From: JAGNRR01 sp965230665
GTDB taxonomy: Bacteria > Bacteroidota > Bacteroidia > Chitinophagales > Chitinophagaceae
Assembly: GCA_965230665.1 (NCBI GenBank)
Contig: CBDDLM010000004.1
Coordinates: 1 to 64,000, forward strand
Reading direction: 5' to 3'
DNA length: 64,000 bases
Shown: one piece after another, positions 26,494 through 35,600 of the stretch
Layout of the letters: each line of letters begins with the position of its first letter
Position numbering within the stretch: position 1 is the first letter of the stretch
Notes under the pieces: model-generated
Databases searched by the model: none
Seen by the model: only the letters and a program-made list of their open reading frames with translations
What the model was told of the DNA's origin: nothing
Position numbers and translations under genes: made by a program

Positions 26494-27086
26494 GATAACT
26501 GACGCTTTAGAAAATCATCGAATTGTGCTAGTTCCTGTTCGTCATATTTATGAAATATATCTTGTTGAACAAACCCTTTGTCCTTCATATCAAATGTCAG
26601 TACATGAAACTTTAGCACAATATGCTCAATGTTTTGCCAAGGAATTTTTCGAGTATGAAATAGTTGAGGCCAAATAATCTCCTGATCATTAAGCTCTATA
26701 AAGCGATCCGAGAATATCCTATTCTCCATAATAAGCAAGAGCAAAACGAAAAAAGCTACTCCTCCAAACAATATCGCTGGTAAAATCTGCCCAGCTTTGA
26801 AGAAATAATTTGCTGCTATCCCCAAAAATCCAACTTCAAAAAGCCTAAGAACTTGATTAAGCTGTACCTGTTTTAAGTTATCTCCCTTAAAAAGTACAAC
26901 ATACAAAACTGCCAAAGTTGTTGGTATGAGGGCTACTACTTCCATCCAGTTTTTATCCCAATCATTAAGCAATAAAATTCCATAGATCATTAGAAAGATA
27001 CAGGCCATAATATGCATGGCTTTCATCTGTCTAAAATACTTATCATACTTCTCTGGTATCAACAAAAAGAAAAATTGATTCTTCAT
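26490..27086 (-). CDS. Hypothetical membrane protein with PH-like C-terminus
   Basis: 198 aa with four likely membrane helices (about 25-40, 48-66, 85-98 and 102-120) and a soluble C-terminal part of about 75 residues. The latter, FIELNDQEIIWP...KIPWQNIEHIVLKF, has the strand pattern of bacterial PH-like domains, in which a short peptide is followed by a W-x-I-x-x-I/V motif. I do not recognise a named family or function. It lies between the arginase-family gene (six bases) and folC (4-base overlap) in one operon. Confidence 0.65.
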   Translation of the reverse strand: MKNQFFFLLIPEKYDKYFRQMKAMHIMACIFLMIYGILLLNDWDKNWMEVVALIPTTLAVLYVVLFKGDNLKQVQLNQVLRLFEVGFLGIAANYFFKAGQILPAILFGGVAFFVLLLLIMENRIFSDRFIELNDQEIIWPQLFHTRKIPWQNIEHIVLKFHVLTFDMKDKGFVQQDIFHKYDEQELAQFDDFLKRQLS

Positions 27087-27092
27087 ATAAAA

Positions 27093-28142
27093 TTATCCTT
27101 TTTGACTTTTCATAAATAGGTTACACATCTTGTACAAAATATGTGCTCCAATATTTGCGTCGAGCATATCTTGAGTAAACTCTCCACAAGCAACTTCTAC
27201 TAAATCGAAGCCAATTATTTTACGACCACTCTCGACTACTTTTCTAAACAAGTACATAATTTGCTCTACCTCATATCCTCCATTTACAGGTGTTCCAGTA
27301 TTAGCACAAAGCTTGGGATCTAAACCGTCTATATCAAAACTAATGTAAACATGTTGTGGCAATTGTGTCACAATATCATCGCAAATAGCTTTCCAAGTGT
27401 CTCCTTCATAAAGTCGCTCTTTCACATCTTTATCAAAGAAAGTTGTAACACGATTTCCTTTTGATTTCATATAATCAAATTCTTCATCACAGTAATCTCG
27501 AACACCTACTTGAACCAATTTTGTTACTTCAGGTACTTGCTCCAAGGTATTATACATGATACTGGCATGACTATATGTGAAGTCTTCATAAGCCTTTCTA
27601 AAATCAAAATGGGCATCGATTTGAAGAATGCCAAAATCATCATACCTATTGGCAATGGCCTTAATTAAACCTAAAGGTGTACTATGATCACCTCCCAATA
27701 ATGCAACCATTTTACCAGAATTTAAATACGTCTCTGCCTTCTTTTGAAGATTACTGACCATTTCCTCTGAACCTGTATTAATCTCACATAGTTTCTTTGC
27801 TAACTGTTCGTTCTTAGCAGTATCTCCTCCCGAACAAAGGTTTGAGATAATCAATTCTGCACAATGTCGCAGATAATCATTTTTTCTGTTCAAACGCTCA
27901 TCAACATCTTCCATAAAATAGCCGTGTCTCCACATATCATGGGCTGCGGCATCATAAAGGTCTATTTGCTTACTTGCTTCTAAAATTTCTTCGGGTGCAC
28001 GCGCAGTACCATTTCTATAGGAAACCGTTACCTCCCAAGGCATTGGAATAATAATCAAGGCTGCGTTATCAACGGTCGTAGGAAGGCCAAAAATATTATT
28101 ATCAGCTAATGCTATATTGTTAGGATTAAAATTATCTATCAT
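27093..28142 (-). CDS. Arginase/agmatinase/formimidoylglutamase family ureohydrolase
   Basis: 349-aa binuclear-manganese hydrolase of the arginase fold. Metal ligands are visible in the order GGDHSTPLG, IDAHFDFR, and SFDIDGLDP, with a C-terminal FDLVEVACG. Family members split urea from arginine or agmatine, or formamide from formimidoylglutamate; the substrate cannot be settled from sequence alone. The N-terminus begins with a segment of about 35 residues typical of Bacteroidota members. First gene of an operon with the membrane protein and folC; a perfect minus-strand -7 box lies 15 bases upstream of the start. Confidence 0.88.
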   Translation of the reverse strand: MIDNFNPNNIALADNNIFGLPTTVDNAALIIIPMPWEVTVSYRNGTARAPEEILEASKQIDLYDAAAHDMWRHGYFMEDVDERLNRKNDYLRHCAELIISNLCSGGDTAKNEQLAKKLCEINTGSEEMVSNLQKKAETYLNSGKMVALLGGDHSTPLGLIKAIANRYDDFGILQIDAHFDFRKAYEDFTYSHASIMYNTLEQVPEVTKLVQVGVRDYCDEEFDYMKSKGNRVTTFFDKDVKERLYEGDTWKAICDDIVTQLPQHVYISFDIDGLDPKLCANTGTPVNGGYEVEQIMYLFRKVVESGRKIIGFDLVEVACGEFTQDMLDANIGAHILYKMCNLFMKSQKG

Positions 28143-28156
28143 ATCTAAGCGGTTCG

Positions 28157-28164
28157 CAAAAATA
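28157..28164 (-). promoter_or_regulatory. -7 promoter box TATTTTTG (minus strand)
   Basis: CAAAAATA on the plus strand reads TATTTTTG on the minus strand, a perfect TAnnTTTG, 14 bases upstream of the arginase-family ATG. No clear -33 element. Confidence 0.5.
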
Positions 28165-28274
28165 CACTCTTTAAAAAATTAATTTGACAGAAGTATGATT
28201 AAGAATAACCTTGAATGTTAAAGATCTATATTATTTAGAAATCGAAACAAAAAATGGGGATTTGATCTTAATAG

Positions 28275-28439
28275 TTCGGACAAATATGTTTTCCGTCCCC
28301 CATCATCAAATTACAGCTTTACGAATTTTTTGTCATAAATCCTGATAGCCTTATTGTGTGGGATCAATCTGGGAACGGTGGTGGTGGAGGCTATACCTTG
28401 ACCAATACAATTTTTTACAGCAAGAAAGTGGGGTATTAA
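28275..28439 (+). pseudogene. Possible C-terminal gene remnant
   Basis: A 54-codon open stretch following a TAG at 28272-28274 and ending TAA 28437-28439. It has no ATG in frame but a protein-like composition, with a Gly-run (GNGGGGGYTLTN) and an ending SKKVGY. Its stop overlaps the maf stop on the other strand. It could be a decayed gene end or chance; the remainder of 28143-28435 shows only the arginase promoter. Confidence 0.2.
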
Positions 28440-29002
28440 ACTATTTGCTGCAGCTCTTCTATAACTCTGCTGATTGGAAGCCCTACGACATTGTAATAAT
28501 CTCCTTCTATTTTCTCAATACCAACGGCTCCGATAAACTCCTGAATGGCATAGGAACCCGCCTTATCAAAAGGTTTATCCTGTTCAATGTAATGGTCAAT
28601 CGTAGCTTTAGACAGTCTTTTAAAATAAACTTTGGTACTTACAGTAAACTCTTTTTGAACGGAACCTTTAGAAAGAACAACCCCAGTAATAACTTCGTGC
28701 ATCTGCCCACTTAGTTTTTGAAGCATCTCCAGCGCCTCCTGCACCCCTTGAGGTTTGCCTAAAATCTCATCCCCTAGTACGACTATCGTATCGGAAGTCA
28801 AAATAATTTCATTCGGGAAACTATGCTTACTGGCTTGCATTTTTTGCTTCGCTATATCCAATGTTACTTCTTTGGGAGCTAAGCCTTCCTTTATTACCTC
28901 TACTATATTGGCTGGGTGTACTTTGAAAGAAACCCCTGCCATACGAAGTATTTCTGCCCGTCTGGGCGAAGCGGAAGCGAGTATTATGGTTTGATCGTAC
29001 AT
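28436..29002 (-). CDS. maf: Maf/Ham1-like nucleotide pyrophosphatase
   Basis: 188-aa Maf-family house-cleaning enzyme that hydrolyses non-canonical or modified nucleoside triphosphates such as dTTP/UTP and their derivatives. The N-terminal ILASASPRRAEIL and later ILTSDTIVVLGDEILGKP and KAGSYAIQE motifs are diagnostic. A longer frame opens at 29050, but ATG 29002 gives the standard N-terminus and overlaps the UbiA stop as TAATG, which implies coupled translation. Last gene of the minus-strand unit that starts with ferredoxin at 31518. Confidence 0.93.
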   Translation of the reverse strand: MYDQTIILASASPRRAEILRMAGVSFKVHPANIVEVIKEGLAPKEVTLDIAKQKMQASKHSFPNEIILTSDTIVVLGDEILGKPQGVQEALEMLQKLSGQMHEVITGVVLSKGSVQKEFTVSTKVYFKRLSKATIDHYIEQDKPFDKAGSYAIQEFIGAVGIEKIEGDYYNVVGLPISRVIEELQQIV

Positions 29003-29940
29003 TAGAAACGTATTAGTATCATTGACAAAATTCCTGAAAGGGTAAGCCACTTAACCCAACTACTAAGTTTGGCAAAATCGCTGGTACTTTTTGCGAGATG
29101 TATTTTATAGATTAAAAATAAGCTCGGTAGGATAATTCCAATTATAAAATAAAAACAAAGAACAGTCTTGGCAGCAAAGAGTTTAGCAATAAAAGCTGCT
29201 ACCAATCCCAGTAATAGAAAATAAATAAAGTAGATCATCTTCTTTGTCATTTCTAGCCCATAAACAATAGGTATTGTTCTGCAACCCTCCTGCAAATCTC
29301 CTTTCATATCTTCAGTGTCTTTTATTATCTCCCGAACAAGGGTAATAAGAAAAGCAAACAATGTATAAAGCCATAGAAGCTTAGTATAGATTCCTTGAAA
29401 TGACAAGACCTTAAAGTCCGGTTCATAGATCCCTACGAGCAATACACTTAAACCAATAAGTATTCCAACGAGCACATTGCCAATAAAAAGTTTTCTCTTA
29501 AAACTCATTGAATAAACAACTAATGCCGTGATGCAAAAAAGTTGAATAGCAATAAGTCTAAGTTGATTATCAAAAGCCAATTTTACAACCAATACAAGTG
29601 CAGCGGTGTTTAGAACACTATGCCAGATAATCATAGCTCTTCTTGAGATGATTTTACTAAGCACAACGCGCTCTGGCTTATTTACTGAATCTATTCTTAT
29701 ATCAAAGTAATCGTTAATCATGTATCCCGCAGCCGCAATAAGTACGGTACTCAATACAAGTGGAATCATCACCTTCCCAAAAACGAACAAGTCTAGTGGA
29801 GTAAGCAACTCCCCATTCATTCCATACTGTAATTTAAGGGAAGGAAACACAATACATACAAATGCAAGGAACTGGGCTAATGCAATAAAGACCAAATTAG
29901 GCCAACGCATTAGTTTCAATACAGCAAGAAGCTTATCCAT
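29002..29940 (-). CDS. UbiA-family prenyltransferase (geranylgeranylglycerol-phosphate geranylgeranyltransferase-like)
   Basis: 312-aa integral membrane enzyme with about nine helices. The first prenyl-diphosphate motif is NDYFD (76-80) continuing to IRIDSVNKPERVV, and the second is DTEDMKGD around 213-220. The NKPERV segment matches the (di)geranylgeranylglyceryl phosphate synthase branch of UbiA, common in Bacteroidota though these make no archaeal lipids; the acceptor is uncertain. The family's usual role is attaching a polyprenyl chain to a phenolic or glycerol-phosphate acceptor. The stop overlaps the maf ATG, and the KdsC-like gene ends four bases before its start. Confidence 0.85.
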   Translation of the reverse strand: MDKLLAVLKLMRWPNLVFIALAQFLAFVCIVFPSLKLQYGMNGELLTPLDLFVFGKVMIPLVLSTVLIAAAGYMINDYFDIRIDSVNKPERVVLSKIISRRAMIIWHSVLNTAALVLVVKLAFDNQLRLIAIQLFCITALVVYSMSFKRKLFIGNVLVGILIGLSVLLVGIYEPDFKVLSFQGIYTKLLWLYTLFAFLITLVREIIKDTEDMKGDLQEGCRTIPIVYGLEMTKKMIYFIYFLLLGLVAAFIAKLFAAKTVLCFYFIIGIILPSLFLIYKIHLAKSTSDFAKLSSWVKWLTLSGILSMILIRF

Positions 29941-29944
29941 AGCC

Positions 29945-30436
29945 TTATTGCCAGTCGTCGTTTAGTTTAAGGACTTTTTCAATAACATCTCTTACACAGC
30001 CTTTGCCCCCTTGAATTGGTGAAACGTAATGGGCAATTTCCTTGATTTCGTTACACGCATCGGCAGGACAACAAGCCAAGACTACTCGCTGCATTACATG
30101 ATAGTCAGGCATATCATCTCCCATATAGATAGATTTGGTTAAGTCTATTTTATCGGAAATAGATTCCAGAACTTCTAACTTATTCTGTACACCAGAAAAG
30201 AAATGCTCTAAACCTAAACCGCGTAAACGACTCTCAACAGTTGGAGACTTACCACCTGTAATAATAATAATTTCGTAGCCTTTCTTAACAGCCAATTGCA
30301 TTGCGTAGCCATCACGCGTGTGCATCGTTCTGGCCAGATTACCACTAGATTCTAATAACAAACTACCGTCTGTCAACACGCCATCCACATCAAATATAAA
30401 ATATTGAATATCCTTAAACCTGCTTAGTACGTTCAT
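29945..30436 (-). CDS. KdsC-like HAD phosphatase (3-deoxy-D-manno-octulosonate 8-phosphate phosphatase family)
   Basis: 163-aa minimal HAD-superfamily phosphatase of the YrbI/KdsC type, which releases phosphate from KDO-8-phosphate on the way to lipopolysaccharide. Motif I is FDVDGVLTDGSL (nucleophile Asp17, acid-base Asp19), motif II ITGG, and motif III/IV YMGDDMPDYHVM. No cap domain, as expected for a tetrameric member. Located between UbiA and the MORN protein with gaps of 3-4 bases. Some members act on other 2-keto acid phosphates or are nucleotidases, so the substrate is a family inference. Confidence 0.88.
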   Translation of the reverse strand: MNVLSRFKDIQYFIFDVDGVLTDGSLLLESSGNLARTMHTRDGYAMQLAVKKGYEIIIITGGKSPTVESRLRGLGLEHFFSGVQNKLEVLESISDKIDLTKSIYMGDDMPDYHVMQRVVLACCPADACNEIKEIAHYVSPIQGGKGCVRDVIEKVLKLNDDWQ

Positions 30437-30439
30437 TCC

Positions 30440-31165
30440 TTAATAGTTTGTAGTCTTCTTGAAACGGCCATTTTGATCATACTCCTTCCAAGATCCTTTT
30501 TTCTTATCGTATACATACTCCCCAACAGCGCTTAACTTACCAGTGTCATGAAATTCTTTCCACTCACCATTTTTCTTATCGGAAGTAAACTTTCCCATAC
30601 TAGTTACATAACCATTTCTATTATAGAAAGTTGCTAGACCATGTTTGCCACCATGCGAATATGTATAAATTGCTGCACGTTTATTGCCTTCATAATAATA
30701 GACCTGTTCTCCATTCTTTTTCCCATCAATGTATCTTTCTTCAGACTCAATATCACCATTTGAATAAAAGGTCTTTCGGAAACCGTTTATTTTATCAGCA
30801 GTGTAATAAGCTAACGATTTAAGTTTCCCATTTGGGTGATAAGTTCTTACAGGACCAGACAATTTACCTTTTTCGTAGATAGCAGTTTTTTCAACAGTGT
30901 TTTGATCAGAGAAAAAAACTGCTGTACCGCTAAGAATATTCGATTGATAAGATATTACTTCTTTTACAGATCCATTTTTGTTATAAAGCGTCCAGACACC
31001 TTCCTTTCCCTTTTTTGTGATAAACCCCTCACTAATACCATCTATACATTCAATTTGCAAGAGTGTACCCTTAGACATCGTTTTACGAACAGTATCACAT
31101 GAATTTTGAGCAAGTACTGAAAAACTACTCAAAAGAATAACAAATGTTATACTCGGAAATTTCAT
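30440..31165 (-). CDS. Exported MORN-repeat (YwqK-like) protein
   Basis: 241-aa protein with a signal peptide (1-19, FSVLAQ) followed by about eight MORN_2-type repeats of 20-24 residues, each with a core like G-x-x-x-x-Y-x-x-G-x-x (for example GPVRTYHPNGKLK, GEQVYYYEGNKR, GEWKEFHDTGKL). Such repeats form an open beta-sheet used in protein contacts; many are named YwqK antitoxin by homology only. No toxin partner is present here. It may sit in the periplasm or outer membrane. Third-from-last in the ferredoxin-to-maf operon (gaps 3 and 5 bases). Confidence 0.8.
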   Translation of the reverse strand: MKFPSITFVILLSSFSVLAQNSCDTVRKTMSKGTLLQIECIDGISEGFITKKGKEGVWTLYNKNGSVKEVISYQSNILSGTAVFFSDQNTVEKTAIYEKGKLSGPVRTYHPNGKLKSLAYYTADKINGFRKTFYSNGDIESEERYIDGKKNGEQVYYYEGNKRAAIYTYSHGGKHGLATFYNRNGYVTSMGKFTSDKKNGEWKEFHDTGKLSAVGEYVYDKKKGSWKEYDQNGRFKKTTNY

Positions 31166-31170
31166 AAAAA

Positions 31171-31518
31171 CTAAAGGTGTAATTTCTCCTTCTTGGCAAG
31201 AAGTTCATCGACAGTTTCTACAATATCTTCATCGGGAACACAACAGTCTACTGGGCAAACTGCTGCACATTGCGGCTCTTCATGAAAGCCTTGACACTCT
31301 GTACATTTATCTGGAGTTATATAATAAACATCGTTAGAAACTGGTAAGAGACGCTCTGCTGCATCTACTTCCTTACCCCCCATGAGCTGAAAAACCCCTT
31401 GCAAAGAAGTACCATCGGACATTGCCCATTCTACGCCTCCTTCATAAATAGCATTGTTTGGACATTCGGGTTCACAAGCCCCACAATTTATACATTCTTC
31501 TGTTATAATAATTGCCAT
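31171..31518 (-). CDS. 2[4Fe-4S] ferredoxin
   Basis: 115-aa electron carrier. The first cluster has CINCGACEPECP (four cysteines, positions 9-19) and the second CTECQGFHEEPQCAAVCP plus CC, with the long insertion between second-cluster cysteines usual in the RnfB/Alvin-type dicluster ferredoxins. A 40-residue stretch between the clusters is variable. It is the first gene of the minus-strand unit ending with maf. The start codon is overlapped by the -7 box of the divergent LuxC-like gene, a layout often seen in Bacteroidota, where this pair is conserved. Confidence 0.9.
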   Translation of the reverse strand: MAIIITEECINCGACEPECPNNAIYEGGVEWAMSDGTSLQGVFQLMGGKEVDAAERLLPVSNDVYYITPDKCTECQGFHEEPQCAAVCPVDCCVPDEDIVETVDELLAKKEKLHL

Positions 31519-31525
31519 ACTTTTG
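31518..31525 (+). promoter_or_regulatory. -7 promoter box TACTTTTG for acyl-CoA reductase
   Basis: Perfect TAnnTTTG on the plus strand, 34 bases before the ATG at 31560. It overlaps the first base of the ferredoxin start codon (31516-31518), so the divergent transcripts must start almost back to back. Confidence 0.5.
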
Positions 31526-31559
31526 CGTTCGTTTTAAGACTGTAAAAATACAACCAAAA

Positions 31560-32546
31560 ATGTTGCAACAAAGAATTGAATCCCTATTAAAGCTTAAGGA
31601 GAAACTAACACCCGACCATTCTGAATTCCTTGATATTGCCCGAAGGGCGGAAATAGAAAATCCATGGTTCACACATGATTTTATTATTTTAAGCTTACAA
31701 AGTATTTTAAAAGCATACCTTGAGGAAAGTAAACTCAGCGCTTTCGCAGGCTCTTATCCCGAAGCCGCTCAAAGTAAAAAAGTTGGAATTGTCTTAGCCG
31801 GCAATATCCCAATGGTTGGCTTCCATGATATTCTTTGTGGTGCACTCAGCGGTCACTATCTCAACGTTAAACTCTCATCAAAGGACAAAACCTTAATGAG
31901 CTTTATTATTAACGAATTACGCAATCTGAATCAAGAGTTCGAAGAAAAGATAAACATCTCTGATACCATTAAAAATTGCGATGCCTACATTGCTACGGGG
32001 AGCAACCAAAGCAACGTTTATTTTGAACAATACTTTGGCAAGTATCCTTCTATTTTGCGTAAAAGCAGAAGCTCGGTAGCAATCTTAACTGGTGATGAAT
32101 CTGAAGAAGAACTAAAAGCTCTTGGTAAAGATGTACATCTATACTTTGGATTGGGTTGTAGAAATGTGAGCAAGGTGTTTGTTCCAAAAAATTATGACTT
32201 TGTTCCAATGATCAAGGCTTTTAAAGACTTTGAGCATTTAGCAGATATGCATAAATATAAAAATAACCTTGACTATAATCTTTCCTTACTGCTACTAAAT
32301 CAAAAAGTTTATATGAGTACACAGGCTCTTCTTGTTGTTGAAAATCAAAATATACAGGCCCCGATTTCCGTATTACATTACGAGCATTATGACGACGCTG
32401 ATCAATTGAAATCAACTTTAGAAACGGATGAAGAGATTCAAGCGATAGTAGGTTCAGAATATGTCCCTTTTGGTTCTGCACAATGTCCAGCAATTCATGA
32501 TTTTGCCGATGGTGTTGACACTATGAATTTTCTGAGTAGCTTATAG
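31560..32546 (+). CDS. LuxC-like acyl-CoA reductase
   Basis: 328-aa member of the LuxC branch of the aldehyde dehydrogenase superfamily, which reduces acyl-CoA or acyl-enzyme to aldehyde with NAD(P)H. The catalytic cysteine is Cys200 in the strongly conserved FGLGCRNVSKVFVP. A longer frame opens with TTG 31512, but ATG 31560 fits the -7 box and family start (MLQQRIESLLKLKEK). No luxA, luxB, luxD or luxE is nearby; in Bacteroidota this stand-alone reductase sits next to a ferredoxin, as here. Its in vivo substrate is not known to me. Confidence 0.85.
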   Translation: MLQQRIESLLKLKEKLTPDHSEFLDIARRAEIENPWFTHDFIILSLQSILKAYLEESKLSAFAGSYPEAAQSKKVGIVLAGNIPMVGFHDILCGALSGHYLNVKLSSKDKTLMSFIINELRNLNQEFEEKINISDTIKNCDAYIATGSNQSNVYFEQYFGKYPSILRKSRSSVAILTGDESEEELKALGKDVHLYFGLGCRNVSKVFVPKNYDFVPMIKAFKDFEHLADMHKYKNNLDYNLSLLLLNQKVYMSTQALLVVENQNIQAPISVLHYEHYDDADQLKSTLETDEEIQAIVGSEYVPFGSAQCPAIHDFADGVDTMNFLSSL

Positions 32547-32550
32547 AAAA

Positions 32551-32580
32551 ACTCGGAGTAACTTAATCGTTACTCCGAGT
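32551..32580 (-). terminator. Strong hairpin terminator
   Basis: ACTCGGAGTAAC-TTAATC-GTTACTCCGAGT is a perfect 12-bp stem. On the minus strand it is followed by TTTTTCTA, ending the large BNR gene; on the plus strand only a weak T-rich stretch follows, so it acts mainly for the minus strand. Confidence 0.8.
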
Positions 32581-32607
32581 CGCTCTATGTTTATTTTACG
32601 TATGAAC

Positions 32608-35600
32608 CTACTTTAGGGTAACAATTTGAGTCTTTCGTTGTTTGTTATTCAGCTCAATAACAGCAACATAAGAACCTTTAGGTAAGTAGGAAAGATCAAT
32701 TGTCTTATCCGCACTAAACTTCTTTAAGTAACGTCCATTCACACTAAAGACTGTAATGCTCTTTATCTGGTCAAATGCATTTACTTGTAGGACGCCTTTA
32801 GAAGGATTTGGATACAGTTTAATGTCTTCCAATTCAATATTAGTATTGCTTAAAGCAATTTGATTTGTAATCGTAATTACAGCAGTCCCTTTTACATTAG
32901 ATCCGTCGGTAGCATTTGCCTCTACAATCACAGTTCCATTAGCAATTGCGGTTAGCATACCTGTAGTGCTTATTGCTGCAGCACCTGTACCACCAGGGAG
33001 CATATTCCATGCAATATTGTTAGATGCATTCGTAGGATATACATCAGCAATCATTTGAAGCTGCCCTTGAACAGTATTAATCGTGAAAATTCGACCTTGA
33101 CCATAAACATCAATTGAGTCAACCAAAGCAGTTGGAGACTGATTCGATATTGTTATGACAGTAGAACCGCTAACATTAGTCCCATCAGTAGAAGTTGCAG
33201 TAACAGTTACAGTACCATCACTAATTGCAGTTAAAACACCTGTTGCGCTTATAGAACCAGAACCCGTTCCAGGTGTAACACTCCATGTCACAGCAGGGTT
33301 TGTGGCATTAACTGGCAGAACTGTAGCGATCATCTGTAAAGTACCAGCAGTAGTAGTTATAGTACTCACATTTCCTTGCCCCATAACAGTTATAGACGTA
33401 ACCGGTACAGGTACTGGTGCTAAATTTAATGACGAAGTAAAATACATTCCTCTACCATGAGTAGAAGCAATCATTTCCTTATTCGTATTCAGCTTAAGCA
33501 TATCCACTCTCACATTGGCTAGGCCTGTATTTGTAGCCCCCCAGTTGGTACTTGTTCCATTTAAGTCATCCGTACTCCAAACACCTAATTCTGTGGCAAG
33601 AAATGCTTGATCTGAATTATTAGGATTAAACAAAGCCCATCTTACTGGCATATCAGGTAAATTACCTTCAACAGAATTCCAACTTGTGCCACCATTGGTA
33701 GATTCCCAAACACTATTCGTGGAGTAATTTGAATAGGTCACAAGCATATGGTTTTCATTCCCAGGTTCCACTTCTATACAGCTAACATATCTATTTCCAG
33801 GCAGTCCTGTTGATATATTCGTCACCGTAGGCGAATTCGTGTGGGCATTAGCCACTCGATATACATTACCATCATCATCTCCAAAATAAACTTGGTTATT
33901 TACATTAGGAGATACTTTTACTGTTGACACTTGACCCGTCATTGATGTATTTACATTGTCATCATCATTACCCGTTTGAGGATCATTCCACCTTAAATAT
34001 CTTCCTGAACTACTGGCAGCGTATAGAATATTGTTTGCATCATCATAATCACTTGGGTTAATAAAACGACCTAACGAGCTACCTAAATTAATTGGGGTAA
34101 AGGAGTTACCACCATTAGTACTTCTCCGGTACTGGTTATAAACATACTGTGTAAATTGATAGTTAGGCTCATCTTGATCAATGTTACAATATGCTCCATC
34201 TCCGCCCGTTACCTCGATAGTGCTTTGGAGGGTATTACCTTGATATTGATGCGAACCATTATCTTGCGTTCCACCTAAGTAGTAAGCATTTGTAGGATGA
34301 GCATCACAACCGTATAATTGAAGTGTTATAAGGTTCGTTCCTCTATTCGTTATATTCGGCACTGCGGCAGCACCATTTGATGTATTATAAATTCCACCAT
34401 CATTGCAGAAATAGATTGTATCCGAGCTACCATTGCGGAAAATGATATTATGCTGATCTGCATGGACTTCTTGATGGAAAAAGCCTCCATACCAGTGACT
34501 AATCTGTGTCCAAGAATTTCCTCCATTCGTACTTTTAAAAAGATCAATACCTCCTACTATTACAACATTAGCATCATTCGGATCTACCGCTATACATAGA
34601 TCATACCATGCTTGCCCACGGCTAAAATCCGAGGCAGGAATACCTGGATCGTCATCATCAGGTTCGGGAAGGCTTGTCCAGTTTGCACCACCATCGGTGC
34701 TACTGATAATATGATCAACGACATTATTGTCTTCTGTAAGAAGATAAATAGTATTAGAATCAGAAGGTGCGCAGGCAATTTCAATACGTTCTGTATTGAT
34801 TCCTATGTTCAAAGGAGTCCAAACGGCTCCATTATCCGTTGATTTGTGCAATGACCCATCCAAAGACGCATACAAATCACCATTCGCGGCTTGCTCGACA
34901 TCATGTCCCCTGTTAGAAGATGCCCCAGGTGAAGAAGCCGATAAAACGCGCGTCCAGGTAGACCCACCATCTGTAGAGCGGAATATTCCGCGTGTCGAAG
35001 CCACAAAAACATCACTATTACTTGCTACAAGTAGCTTAGCATTTTGTCTAAAATCAGCAGTCACTGTTGAGGCTAAAGAACTCCAAGTGGCTCCTCCATC
35101 TGTACTTTTAAAAATACCCAATCCTCGAATAGAAGCCAATCCTCCATATGGTTCACCTGTACTGGCATACATGGTGTTTGGTGCATTGGGATCTTGCCCT
35201 AATGAGGTAATAGATAGGTTTTGCATAAAGTCGTTAACAGGTGCCCAATTTGGGCTATTCGAAAAGATGTTTGTCGTACGCCAAATACCACCACCTACAC
35301 TACCGCAAAAAACGGTGGCACCTGTAGGGTCATTAGCATCTATCAGCATTGTTTTAGAACGTCCTGCTTGATTTGTTGGTCCTAAATTGGTCCATATTAC
35401 ATTAGGAACAGCAGCCGTTGTTTTTTTACTGGCATTCATATACTCTAAAATGTCAAAGAGACGTTCTCTTGGCACATCACCATTTCCATCTTTTGTCATT
35501 TCGTACTCCTGCTGCATAGCAAGATCCATTCTATCTTTCTTTGATAACTTCACTTCTTCTTCACCACCTCCGCATGAGGTTAATATTAAAAAAGGTAGAA

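Noticed and set aside
28358..28714. 118-aa plus-strand open frame
   Set aside because: Mostly opposite maf, which has full family motifs; composition is unlike a real protein.
30440..31165. Toxin-antitoxin system suggested by YwqK-like repeats
   Set aside because: The repeats are generic MORN repeats, the protein is exported, and no toxin gene is adjacent.
31560..32546. Bioluminescence (lux) system
   Set aside because: Only a LuxC-like reductase is present; no luciferase or LuxD/LuxE, and this gene is widespread in non-luminous Bacteroidota.
34796..35371. 191-aa open frame on the plus strand
   Set aside because: It lies wholly opposite the BNR lipoprotein gene, and its existence follows from that gene's codon bias; no start context or family resemblance.
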